NCBI GenBank assembly: GCA_050950465.1
Contig: JBMNHQ010000002.1
Coordinates: 1-64,000, forward strand
Length of the DNA stretch: 64,000 nt
Direction of reading: 5' to 3'
DNA from: CAZRIZ01 sp050950465
Lineage (GTDB): Bacteria; Patescibacteriota; Saccharimonadia; Saccharimonadales; Saccharimonadaceae
Shown: positions 56,210 to 64,000 of the stretch, piece by piece
Numbering within the stretch: position 1 is the first letter of the stretch
Layout: the number at the start of each line of letters is the position of its first letter
Program-made: the position numbers and the translations under genes
The notes under the pieces: generated by a model
Told to the model about the DNA's origin: nothing
Seen by the model: only the letters and a program-made list of their open reading frames with translations
Database searches by the model: none

Positions 56210-56932
56210 ACAGCACCAGTCAGTGATGGCTATAGTCCTATCACTGACTATCTCATAGAGTACTGCATTAGTAATAGCTCTGGTGTCTGTAACCCATCTC
56301 CAGAAGGGGACTGGACTATCTACAATGATGGCACCAGCACTAATACCAGTACTACCATAAGCTCTCTCCCAGCTAGCCCATCAGCCTACTATACCTTCAG
56401 AGTCTCAGCTATTAACAACATCGGCACTAGCCAACCTAGTAACACTCCTACAGTCCAAACTAGCTTCATCACACTGTCTTCATCAGTTGACACTGTCACT
56501 ATTAACATCAACCCATCAGCCAGTGGTAGTACTAATACCTTCTCATCCACTACCCATAATCTCATAGCCAACTCTAACACCAACTACAACATCACACTAT
56601 CTATGCCTAGTACCACCCAAACTCTATCCAATGGCACTCACACCATTAACCCCACATCAGCTAATGCCTCCAATCCTCAATTAGACCTCCCAGCCAACAC
56701 TTGGGGTTACCGACTCAATAACACTACCTTTGGCACCACTACTACCATAGAGACTAATGTCCCTAATAGCCAATACACTTGGGCTCAAGTTCAACAGAGC
56801 ACCACACCAGACCTCATCTACACTGGCACAGGCAATCACACCTTCCCAGTCTACTATGGCTTAAAGGCTAGCCACACCCAAGCCTCTGGTACCTATACTG
56901 GCACTGTTACCTATACAGCTACGACGCAGTAG
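56210..56932 (+). pseudogene. In-frame C-terminal remainder of the giant RCC1 protein
   Basis: After the TGA at 56207-56209 the same frame stays open for 240 codons to a TAG at 56930-56932. It completes the fibronectin III domain (TAPVSDGYSPITDYLIEYC) and adds a Ser/Thr/Asn-rich beta domain ending SGTYTGTVTYTATTQ, a C-terminal domain style common in secreted Patescibacteria proteins. An ATG at 56603 lies inside but has no ribosome-binding site. Either one base changed TGG to TGA, or the codon is read through. Confidence 0.75.
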
Positions 56933-56981
56933 GGGGCTAGGATAAACAATTTGCGAGTCGTGTTAGATAATGGTACGGCCA

Positions 56982-57010
56982 TTGACTTTTTATAGTTTTT
57001 GTGATACATT
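56982..57010 (+). promoter_or_regulatory. Promoter of the 75-aa gene and possibly the LPxTG gene
   Basis: TTGACT (56982-56987), 17-nt spacer, TACATT (57005-57010). Confidence 0.65.
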
Positions 57011-57048
57011 AGAAGTATCTAACAAACAAAAACAAAAAGGATCAATAA

Positions 57049-57276
57049 ATGTCAGAAAAATTTACAAAGGTTGGTTTCAAATCAGGAGAAACCGATTACA
57101 CCACCCTTGAAGAAGCAGATAAGTCAAAGCGGAACGAGATATCAAAACAGACGCCTGAAGAATTTGCAGAAGATCAAGAGCGAATTAGAGAGTTCAAAGA
57201 ATTTTCCGAAATGATTGTGGGAGCAACTGCTTTAGCACTTGAATATAATCATGCAAGGGAAGTAGAAGCAGCTTAA
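57049..57276 (+). CDS. Small charged hypothetical protein
   Basis: 75 aa, hydrophilic and helical (KSKRNEISKQTPEEFAEDQE), no family recognised. AAAAAGGATC before ATG is a modest ribosome-binding site. It has its own promoter and lies 31 nt before the LPxTG adhesin gene, so they may be co-transcribed. Confidence 0.6.
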   Translation: MSEKFTKVGFKSGETDYTTLEEADKSKRNEISKQTPEEFAEDQERIREFKEFSEMIVGATALALEYNHAREVEAA

Positions 57277-57307
57277 GGTTAGCGAAGTAGAAGGGGAAAA
57301 CAAAAAT

Positions 57308-59824
57308 ATGTCAATAATTAAACAAAAGATTCTCGGTTTCATCGGTCGGCACCGTCTGCTAGTGTTTTCGCTATTTATTGCAATCTTATTGCCGATAGCG
57401 ACTAGTGCGGCTGGTGACGTGAAAATCCGCATGATCAGTGATGGTCAAAAATACTTAAGAAATGCTGCTACTGGCAAATATATGACGGCCAATCGTATGC
57501 TTGGGCCAAATGGTGAGGTTTATTTCTGCGCCAATAAGGGGTTGCGCGGACCGGACTATTTATCGCGCGGCTCTTATGGCACATACACCTCGCCTCAAAA
57601 AATGGGTGATTTACCCAAAAAGGTCCTTTTGTTAGGTTATCCAAATCGTCAGATAGCTGGCTTTAACGAGAGCGAGCAGTACCATATTACGCAAAATGCC
57701 TTCTGGGCAAGCTCAACTAATTATGTAGTAAACGCTAAAAACACAGTCGGGAATTTGCGTGCAACATCATATGTTAACGGCAAGGCTCGAAATGAACAGA
57801 TTTTGCAGGCAGTTAAGGATCTTTATAATCACGCTGTCAGCACCAATATTGCTGAGTTTAATCCAAGCCTAACCTTGAATTCGGCGCCTCAGGCTACATT
57901 AAAGGGCGATATCTTTGTAGCAGGCCCCTTTTCAGTTACTGGCAAAAACGTCAGGTCGGCTAATCTCGCACTGAGTGCAACCGGTGTTAACAACGCTAGA
58001 TTTTACAATGAGCAAAATCAAACTATTACCCATATTGGTCTTGGACAGAAATTTTACATAAGTTTTCCTAAGCTAGGTAATAGTCTAAAGGGTACGGCAA
58101 ACATTAATCTAAGCGGTAAGCAATCTTACTTAGAGGGATTGATTTATAAGCCACCGCAAAGCAATATGCAAGACATGGCGACATTGGAGGTTGTTGAGAC
58201 GGCCGCCAATTTAAATACAGCTGCTAAATGGGAATTGACTCCATCTGGTCGTGTCGAAATACTTAAAATTGATGCTATTTCTTCAAAACCCCTCTCTGGT
58301 GCGACGTTTGAGATTTATAACTCTTCTGGACAAAAAGTTTATTCAGCCGTAACTGATAATAGTGGAAAAATTACCTCTTCAAATTTAAACGCTGGTAAAT
58401 ACACTTTCAAAGAAACAGTAGCGCCATCGGGCTATTATCTAAATGATAGAGTTGGCACAGTTGAAATTAAAACTAATGGCGAGTTGGTGCGCGCCAGTTT
58501 GAGTAATCAACCAATTCCAGACACACCTATTCAGATTAAAAAAGTGGATGCTAACACTAAGACAGTCTTGCGTGGTGCAAAGATTGAAGTACTCAATTCT
58601 AATAATGTCAAAGTATTTTCAGGTCTAACCGACAATAATGGCATAGCTGAAGTTGGCCAGCTCAAGGCTGGTAAATATACTTACAAAGAAGTTGAGCCAC
58701 CTGCTGGCTATTATCATAATACCAACACTTATGACTTTACTATTAACCCAGGCGATAGCCTAAAGGTACTAACCATAGAGAATACCGCTGTAAAGAAAAT
58801 AACCGTCTGTGATTTAACTAGTCGATCTATGGTGACAATTGAAGAGACTAAGTTCGATTCTGCAAAATATTCTAAAAATCAAGACGACTGTACAAGCATT
58901 GAAGTCTGTGACCTGACAACCCGTAAGTCTACTACCATCATCAAAACAGCCTTTGATAAAACCAAACACTCTAACAACTGGGATGATTGTACAAGCATCG
59001 AGGTCTGCGATTTAACAACCCGCAAACCAGCTACCATCATCAAAACAGCCTTTGATAAAACCAAACACTCTAACAACTGGGATGATTGTGAGTCGATTAA
59101 GGTCTGTGATCTAAAAACTCGCAAATCGGTTACCATCATCAAAACAGCCTTTGACAAAACTAAGCACTCTAATAACCTAGACGACTGTACAAGCATTGAA
59201 GTCTGTGACCTGACAACCCGTAAGTCTACTACCATCATCAAAACAGCCTTTGATAAAACCAAACACTCTAACAACTGGGATGATTGTACAAGCATCGAGG
59301 TCTGCGATTTAACAACCCGCAAACCAGCTACCATCATCAAAACAGCCTTTGATAAAACCAAACACTCTAACAACTGGGATGATTGTACGGAAACTAAGGT
59401 ATGTGAGTTGGATAGTAAAAAAGTAATTACGATTGTAGAATCAGCTTTCGATCCAGCTAAACATTCACGCAACTTAGAAGACTGTAATCTTAAGATTGAA
59501 GTTTGTGAGTTGGAAACCAAGAATATCATCATCATCGACGAAACAAAGTTTGATTCCGTCAAACATTCAAAGAATCTAGAAGATTGTATTCCGAAAATCG
59601 AAGTTTGTGACCTAAACACTAAACAGATAGTTACTATCAAAGAGGCAGACTTTGATGAAACCAAATATTCCAAGGATCATGAAGACTGTCTCTCGACTCC
59701 AGCTGAACTGCCAAAAACTGGTCCACTGGAAACCGTGGCTGCATTGATTGCCATCACCGCTGTTAGCTTGTCGATTACCTACTGGTATAAATCAGCTCAA
59801 GCAGTTAAACAGATTAAGCGCTAA
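57308..59824 (+). CDS. LPxTG surface protein with thioester-like head and Cys repeats
   Basis: 838 aa. Signal peptide (LLVFSLFIAILLPIATSAAG); N-terminal domain with Cys74 (VYFCANKG) and TQ-type Gln129 (HITQNAFWASS), the pair that forms an internal thioester in TED/TQXA adhesins; two Cna-B/SpaA-like domains (about 314-395 and 410-495; KPLSGATFEIY, KETVAPSGYY); nine repeats of about 33 residues of the form VCDLTTRK...TAFDKTKHSNNWDDC, each with two Cys; then LPKTGPLET, a hydrophobic stretch and a basic tail, a sortase signal. It would be wall-anchored, with the head reacting covalently with a host surface. Confidence 0.85.
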   Translation: MSIIKQKILGFIGRHRLLVFSLFIAILLPIATSAAGDVKIRMISDGQKYLRNAATGKYMTANRMLGPNGEVYFCANKGLRGPDYLSRGSYGTYTSPQKMGDLPKKVLLLGYPNRQIAGFNESEQYHITQNAFWASSTNYVVNAKNTVGNLRATSYVNGKARNEQILQAVKDLYNHAVSTNIAEFNPSLTLNSAPQATLKGDIFVAGPFSVTGKNVRSANLALSATGVNNARFYNEQNQTITHIGLGQKFYISFPKLGNSLKGTANINLSGKQSYLEGLIYKPPQSNMQDMATLEVVETAANLNTAAKWELTPSGRVEILKIDAISSKPLSGATFEIYNSSGQKVYSAVTDNSGKITSSNLNAGKYTFKETVAPSGYYLNDRVGTVEIKTNGELVRASLSNQPIPDTPIQIKKVDANTKTVLRGAKIEVLNSNNVKVFSGLTDNNGIAEVGQLKAGKYTYKEVEPPAGYYHNTNTYDFTINPGDSLKVLTIENTAVKKITVCDLTSRSMVTIEETKFDSAKYSKNQDDCTSIEVCDLTTRKSTTIIKTAFDKTKHSNNWDDCTSIEVCDLTTRKPATIIKTAFDKTKHSNNWDDCESIKVCDLKTRKSVTIIKTAFDKTKHSNNLDDCTSIEVCDLTTRKSTTIIKTAFDKTKHSNNWDDCTSIEVCDLTTRKPATIIKTAFDKTKHSNNWDDCTETKVCELDSKKVITIVESAFDPAKHSRNLEDCNLKIEVCELETKNIIIIDETKFDSVKHSKNLEDCIPKIEVCDLNTKQIVTIKEADFDETKYSKDHEDCLSTPAELPKTGPLETVAALIAITAVSLSITYWYKSAQAVKQIKR
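58891..59387 (+). repeat. Tandem Cys-repeat DNA with a 297-bp superunit
   Basis: About 99-bp coding repeats. The segment from 58891 recurs at 59188, an offset of 297 bp (three repeats), nearly base-for-base over about 200 bp. The pattern indicates block duplication. Confidence 0.85.
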
Positions 59825-59840
59825 GAATATTTCATAAAAT

Positions 59841-59871
59841 AAAAAGCACTCTGAACTCAGAGTGCTTTTTT
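59841..59871 (+). terminator. Terminator after the LPxTG gene
   Basis: AAAAAGCACTCTGA (59841-59854) pairs with TCAGAGTGCTTTTT (59857-59870). Confidence 0.9.
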
Positions 59872-59889
59872 GTGATAGAATGTAATACT

Positions 59890-60720
59890 ATGAAACCAAT
59901 TACTAAAGCTATCGTCCCAGTTGCGGGATGGGGGACTCGCCGCCTGCCAATCACTAAAGCTATTGAAAAGTGTATGCTACCTATAGGCAATCGACCAATT
60001 GTTGACTTTGTAGTTGAGGATTGTGTCAAAGCTGGCGTTAAAGATATTTATTTTATTATTAGTCCCGGGGTAACTCAGTTGAAAGACTACTACTCGGTGA
60101 ATGATAATTTAGAGCATTATCTTGAAAAGAACAATAAGACTGATTATATTAAGCAAGTTCGTCCACCAAAAGGCGTTAATTTTCATTACATAGAGCAGGA
60201 TGTTAATCGAGATCCACGTTATGGCACAGCTATTCCGGTTAGTTTGGTATTGCCCAAACTAGATAAAGACGAGTCAGTTGTGGTCTTGATGGGAGATGAC
60301 TTTACCTATAATGCCGATGGTAAAAGTGATGTCCAGAAGATGATTAATCAGGCGGGGGCTGGGCAATCAGTTATTTTAGGTGCTAGAATTGATCGCTCCG
60401 AAGTGGGGCGTTACGGTGTGATTGAATTGGACGACCAACATCATTTTGTGCAAATTGTTGAAAAACCGACGCCAGAAGAGGCACCAAGTAATATGATAAA
60501 CATTAGTAAATATTTATTGTCACCCGAAGCCTTAAGATTAATTGGTGAATATGCCAAACGTGACGATATTATTGGGGAGTATTATATTACTGTACCACTA
60601 AACCAGTATGTTGAGCAGGGAGGCCAAATGAAAGTGGTGCCAGCTGATGGACAGTATTTGGACGGTGGTAGTGTTGAGGGTTGGTTGCACGCCAATCGAG
60701 TAGTTTTGGGTGATATCTGA
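59890..60720 (+). CDS. galU: UTP-glucose-1-phosphate uridylyltransferase
   Basis: 276 aa from ATG 59890. Nucleotidyltransferase motif VPVAGWGTRRLPITKAIEK (8-26; usually GxGTR), LPIGNRPIVDFVVED, the VLMGDDF metal site and DGGSVEGWLHAN. Makes UDP-glucose for surface glycans. Most GalU have AGLGTR; here it is AGWGTR. TAGAAT (59876-59881) ends 8 nt before ATG, so the message is leaderless; a GTG at 59872 lies before this promoter and is rejected. Confidence 0.93.
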   Translation: MKPITKAIVPVAGWGTRRLPITKAIEKCMLPIGNRPIVDFVVEDCVKAGVKDIYFIISPGVTQLKDYYSVNDNLEHYLEKNNKTDYIKQVRPPKGVNFHYIEQDVNRDPRYGTAIPVSLVLPKLDKDESVVVLMGDDFTYNADGKSDVQKMINQAGAGQSVILGARIDRSEVGRYGVIELDDQHHFVQIVEKPTPEEAPSNMINISKYLLSPEALRLIGEYAKRDDIIGEYYITVPLNQYVEQGGQMKVVPADGQYLDGGSVEGWLHANRVVLGDI

Positions 60721-60735
60721 CTTGATTAGTAGGGT

Positions 60736-60764
60736 TTGCCAAAAGGTTATTTTTTTGGTATAAT
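60736..60764 (+). promoter_or_regulatory. rplU promoter
   Basis: TTGCCA (60736-60741), 17-nt spacer, TATAAT (60759-60764). Confidence 0.8.
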
Positions 60765-60792
60765 CCAGCGTTGTAATATTTTAAGGAATTAA

Positions 60793-61101
60793 ATGAGAAA
60801 AGCAGTCATCAAAGTTGGCGGCAAACAATATCTTGTCGCTGAAAAAGAGACCCTCTTGGTGGATCTCCTCCCTGAAGGTACCGAAGAGCTCGAACTTGAT
60901 GCGCTACTTGTAATTGATGGTGACGACATCAAGGTCGGCACACCAACGGTCAAGGGTGCTAAGGTTAAGGCTAAGGTCACCGCACCTTTGGTTAAGGGTG
61001 ATAAAATTCGGATTATTCGCTACAAAGCCAAAAAACGAGTTCATAAAGAAATGGGACATCGTCAAAAGTACAGTGCGATTGAAATCGTTTCGATAAAATA
61101 A
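60793..61101 (+). CDS. rplU: 50S ribosomal protein L21
   Basis: 102 aa matching bL21: VIKVGGKQYLV at the start and IIRYKAKKRVHKEMGHRQKY at the end. In most bacteria rpmA (L27) follows directly; here a terminator and parA follow, so rpmA must be elsewhere or absent. Confidence 0.95.
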   Translation: MRKAVIKVGGKQYLVAEKETLLVDLLPEGTEELELDALLVIDGDDIKVGTPTVKGAKVKAKVTAPLVKGDKIRIIRYKAKKRVHKEMGHRQKYSAIEIVSIK

Positions 61102-61108
61102 TCTTATG

Positions 61109-61138
61109 AAAACAGCCAGTTTTAACAAGGCTGTTTTT
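61109..61138 (+). terminator. rplU terminator
   Basis: AAAACAGCC (61109-61117) pairs with GGCTGTTTT (61129-61137), ending in T residues. Confidence 0.85.
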
Positions 61139-61192
61139 AATTGGTGGGCAATATTTTTTATTCTGCTTGTGGTACAATAGGAAGGAGGAATT

Positions 61193-61957
61193 ATGGCGAC
61201 AGTAATAGCAGTAACTAATCAAAAGGGCGGCGTAGGCAAGACGACAACAGCTGTTAATTTAGCTTATTATTTAGCAAGATTAGGAAAGAAGACCTTATTA
61301 ATTGATTTTGATCCACAAGGAAATACGACTAGTGGTTTTGGTGCAAATAAATCAGAGATGACTCTAACCGTGTCTGATGTGTTGCTAGGCAAGGCAAGTT
61401 TAATGGAGGTGGTTATTGAGACACCTTACAAGAATTTATTTTTAACCCCAGCTGTCTCGACCTTAGCTAATACTGAGGCAGAGTTAAATCAGGCAGAGCG
61501 ACGATTCGGTCGATTGCGTCGTGCAGTTACTGATATGGAGGCCGAATTTGATTTTGTTTTGATTGATTGTCCTCCAAGTTTGAGTCTATTAACGGTCAAT
61601 GCATTGATCGCGTCGGATTATGTGATTCTTCCTGTGCAGACTGAATTCTATGCGCTAGAGGGGTTGAGTCAGCTCCTTGAAACGATGAAAATCATACGCG
61701 GTGGCATGAACCCCGATTTACAGCTTTTAGGCGTTTTGCCAACTATGGTTGATAGCCGAACAGCACTATCGGGGCAAGTTCTACTAGAGATAAAGCGCTT
61801 TTTCAAGAATAGGGTTTTTGAAAGCGTGATCCCTCGCAATGTACGTTTAGCGGAAGCACCCAGTCATGGTGTGCCAATTGGAGAATATGATCGTTTTTCA
61901 AAAGGTGCTCGGGCATATAAAGCTCTGGCCAAGGAGGTGATAAAGCGTGTCGGCTAA
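61193..61957 (+). CDS. parA: Chromosome-partitioning ATPase ParA
   Basis: 254 aa of the Soj type. Deviant Walker A KGGVGKTT (11-18), Walker A' DFDPQGN (39-45), Walker B VLIDCPPS. It binds DNA non-specifically and moves ParB-parS complexes. GGAAGGAGG precedes ATG; the gene overlaps parB by 11 bp. Confidence 0.95.
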   Translation: MATVIAVTNQKGGVGKTTTAVNLAYYLARLGKKTLLIDFDPQGNTTSGFGANKSEMTLTVSDVLLGKASLMEVVIETPYKNLFLTPAVSTLANTEAELNQAERRFGRLRRAVTDMEAEFDFVLIDCPPSLSLLTVNALIASDYVILPVQTEFYALEGLSQLLETMKIIRGGMNPDLQLLGVLPTMVDSRTALSGQVLLEIKRFFKNRVFESVIPRNVRLAEAPSHGVPIGEYDRFSKGARAYKALAKEVIKRVG

Positions 61958-62825
61958 GAAAAAAGCTCTTGGTCGTGGTTTTGAGTCGTTAATTCCAACG
62001 GAATTATTTGATGAGGAGTTCGACCCAACTAGTCGGCAAGACGAGAGAGTGTCACGGCTAATAAAAGTCAAGCTCAACCTAATTGAACCAAATACCGATC
62101 AGCCTCGTAAAAAATTTGATGAAGTGGCTCTAAATCAACTTAGTGAGTCGATTAAAGTACATGGTGTTCTGCAACCAATTGTGGTGGTGCAAAAAGGTGA
62201 TAAATACCAGATTGTTGCTGGTGAGAGACGCTATCGTGCATCAATTTTGGCCGGCAAGAAGACTATTCCAGCAATTGTACGAAAATTATCCGACCAAAAC
62301 CGACTAGAATTGTCATTAATTGAAAATGTCCAACGTAGCGACTTAAGTGTGATTGAGGTAGCGACTAGTTACTTAAAGTTGCGTGATCAATTTAATCTAA
62401 CTTTAGCGGAAATTGGTCGCCGCGTAGGTGGTAAATCTCTCGGGGCGATTAGTAATACCTTGCGCTTACTTCGTTTACCAAAGCCAATTATTGAGGCACT
62501 AGACGATGGTCGTCTAACAGAGGGTCAAGCTAGACCATTGATTGGCTTGGATGAAAATGTGGCCTTGGAAATCGCTAACAGTATTGAGAAGCACGATTAT
62601 TCAGCACGTCAGGTAGAGGACTTAGTCAAGAAGATGAGGACTCAATCAAAGAAATTGGTTAAAAAACCAGTAAGAAGTGTTTTTGCTGATTTTGAAAAAT
62701 CTTTATCAGATCGTCTTCAAGCTAAAGTAACGGTAAAACCAAAACGTGATGGTTCGGGACGAATTGAAATCTCCTACAAGAACCAGACCGAACTAAATCG
62801 TCTAAAAAAAGCATTGAACAATTAA
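61947..62825 (+). CDS. parB: Chromosome-partitioning protein ParB
   Basis: 292 aa. N-terminal ParA-interaction start (KKKALGRGFESLIP), CTPase/nuclease-like domain with NTDQPRKKFDE and GERRYRAS, HTH (LTLAEIGRRVGGKSLGAISN) for parS, and a C-terminal dimer domain. GTG start inside the parA end. I saw no parS-like TGTTTCACGTGAAACA in the window. Confidence 0.95.
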   Translation: MSAKKKALGRGFESLIPTELFDEEFDPTSRQDERVSRLIKVKLNLIEPNTDQPRKKFDEVALNQLSESIKVHGVLQPIVVVQKGDKYQIVAGERRYRASILAGKKTIPAIVRKLSDQNRLELSLIENVQRSDLSVIEVATSYLKLRDQFNLTLAEIGRRVGGKSLGAISNTLRLLRLPKPIIEALDDGRLTEGQARPLIGLDENVALEIANSIEKHDYSARQVEDLVKKMRTQSKKLVKKPVRSVFADFEKSLSDRLQAKVTVKPKRDGSGRIEISYKNQTELNRLKKALNN

Positions 62826-62830
62826 ATAAA

Positions 62831-63436
62831 TTAGAAAGATCGTAACTTTGTAATTGGCCACCAGCGTAAAACGACTGGCCCGACGATGTTATAGATTGGC
62901 ACAGTGCCAAGGCCGTTACGTGAATCGAATGAGTTGTTGCCGTCGCGGTGATCACCTACCACAAAAATCGTTTTAGCAGGCACGACAGTATCTAAATCGC
63001 CAGCTACAGGCGAACGAGGCTGGTCTTTAATGCCTTGATCAGGACTGAATCCATCAGGGTTGTCGTTGTTATAAACGGTGATGGTGCCATTCTCAATCAC
63101 AACCCGCTCGCCGGCAAAGGCGATAACGCGTTTGACTAGATATTTGTTTTTTTCATTTGGCCCAGAGTTACTCCCAGAATTCTGAAAAACAATTACTTGA
63201 CCACGCTTGGGCATATAATCAGTGTTTTTAATTTGTGACCAAGTGTGGGGTAAGCGATTAACAATAATTCGCTCACCGTTGTCGAGAGTGTCTTCCATAC
63301 TTATACCAACTACACTGTAACTTCTAAAGACAAAGGCATTAACTAACAGGGTTCCGACTACTACGGCAGCGACAAAAACCATTAAGTTGCTAATGTCGCG
63401 CAGTTTATTCGAGCGATTTATATTGATTGTGCTCAT
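62831..63436 (-). CDS. lepB: Signal peptidase I
   Basis: 201 aa from ATG 63436. One membrane segment (LMVFVAAVVVGTLLVNAF), catalytic Ser47 in GISMEDTL, catalytic Lys102 in YLVKRVI, and GDHRDGNNSFDSR box. It cuts signal peptides such as those of the surface proteins nearby. TATAAT (63451-63446) ends 9 nt before this ATG; an in-frame ATG at 63457 precedes that box and is rejected. Convergent with parB. Confidence 0.93.
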   Translation of the reverse strand: MSTININRSNKLRDISNLMVFVAAVVVGTLLVNAFVFRSYSVVGISMEDTLDNGERIIVNRLPHTWSQIKNTDYMPKRGQVIVFQNSGSNSGPNEKNKYLVKRVIAFAGERVVIENGTITVYNNDNPDGFSPDQGIKDQPRSPVAGDLDTVVPAKTIFVVGDHRDGNNSFDSRNGLGTVPIYNIVGPVVLRWWPITKLRSF

Positions 63437-63510
63437 ACTTATTCCATTATATACCAATTACGTTTTAATTTTTATTTTTTATGGTTTTCCGTTATACTTA
63501 TAGATTGTTA

Positions 63511-64000
63511 ATGAAAGTAAAACGTCCAACATCAGTCGATGGTTTTATTCCAGTAAAACGCCAAAATAAAGCGCCTAAGATTAAGGGCGGTGTTTCTATT
63601 CAAACTAACAAATCTATAGTTAACAAGAAGGTTCCGTCTGAATCGATTCAATTGGAGTCAGTTAAAACTCGAAAAACAGTGGCTAGCGAAAAGATTAAAG
63701 ACCTGCCACCGATTGACATCGACGATAGTAATAAGAAGCCTTCTAGGCACTTACGTAAGAAGCGTCAAGCTGGATTTGGTAAGACTAAGAAGAAGCGTAG
63801 CGGGTTAGTGCGATTTATAATTTCATTAACTGTTTTAGTAGTAGGCGCCTGTGCGGTTTATGCTGGCATGTACACTTATAAGATTGCCCAAGTTTCTAGC
63901 AAAGTGTTTACTGGCAGCTGGGCTGGCTTGTTTGTGCATAAGCCACTGAAGACTGACAGCAATGGTAGAACCAATGTGTTGGTTTTTGGTACGGCTGAAG
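63511..64000 (+). CDS. LCP-family (LytR-CpsA-Psr) protein, N-terminal part
   Basis: 163 codons are in the window, continuing past its end. A long basic cytoplasmic N-region is followed by one membrane segment (LVRFIISLTVLVVGACAVYAG) and LKTDSNGRTNVLVFGTAE, the opening of the LCP domain. LCP enzymes attach glycopolymers to peptidoglycan. It is divergent from lepB with a shared promoter region (TATACT near 63493). Confidence 0.75.
   Translation, partial: MKVKRPTSVDGFIPVKRQNKAPKIKGGVSIQTNKSIVNKKVPSESIQLESVKTRKTVASEKIKDLPPIDIDDSNKKPSRHLRKKRQAGFGKTKKKRSGLVRFIISLTVLVVGACAVYAGMYTYKIAQVSSKVFTGSWAGLFVHKPLKTDSNGRTNVLVFGTAE

Noticed and set aside
58879..59673. 264-aa minus-strand ORF opposite the LPxTG repeats
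   Set aside because: It is the antisense shadow of the tandem Cys repeats; the plus frame has signal peptide, domains and sorting signal.
61193..62825. Chromosome origin with parS sites near parA-parB
   Set aside because: No parS-like sequence, dnaA box cluster or dnaA gene is visible in the window.

Overview
Most of this window is chromosome of a Saccharibacteria (TM7) organism of the Candidate Phyla Radiation. The 16S gene carries TM7-type signatures (ACTGGGCGTAAAGAGTTGC near 24680; AAACATAAAGGAATTGACGG near 25025). Genes are small and densely packed, the rRNA genes carry insertions, many starts look leaderless, and surface proteins end in LPxTG. TGA is an ordinary stop codon here.

Positions 1-10.1 kb look different and probably belong to a mobile element, or to a mis-joined contig. 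They hold the 5' end of a capsid-like gene, a frameshifted phage/plasmid-type primase-helicase and, divergently, a four-gene defence operon: XRE regulator, type III Mod, type III Res and an OLD-type ATPase/TOPRIM nuclease. Shine-Dalgarno sites here are near-consensus. The element ends in strong terminators just before rplT.

10.2-24 kb: infC-rpmI-rplT (infC seems to lack a canonical start codon), a ComM/YifB ATPase, tmRNA, a probable structured RNA of unknown class, a VirD4/TraG-like DNA-transport ATPase with two small partners, two membrane proteins, then gyrB-gyrA. 24-31.5 kb: a split rRNA locus. 16S has its own promoter, long flanking processing stem and terminator; then come a small membrane protein gene, tRNA-Ala, a tRNA remnant, tRNA-Ile, a DUF1653 gene and a histidine phosphatase; 23S-5S follow from a separate promoter. 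The 23S gene has a 298-nt intervening sequence in helix 25 that encodes a GIY-YIG nuclease. Three tandem terminators follow 5S.

31.8-50 kb: small lineage-specific genes with clean promoters, a KGG stress-type protein, a ROK protein, an LPxTG protein, translation genes (rpsA, infB, fmt, def, rpsU, map), priA, recJ, yqeY, adk, and the division pair ftsA-ftsZ. 50-60 kb encodes cell-surface proteins: a giant secreted protein with three seven-blade RCC1 propellers, each inserted in a TIG/IPT domain and cut by an in-frame TGA where Trp is expected; and an LPxTG protein with a thioester-type head, two Cna-B-like domains and nine Cys-paired 33-residue repeats. 60-64 kb: galU, rplU, parA-parB, lepB and the start of an LCP-family gene.

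Together this is a housekeeping segment with host-contact proteins at one end and a defence-carrying element at the other. All calls come from reading the sequence; no database search was run.
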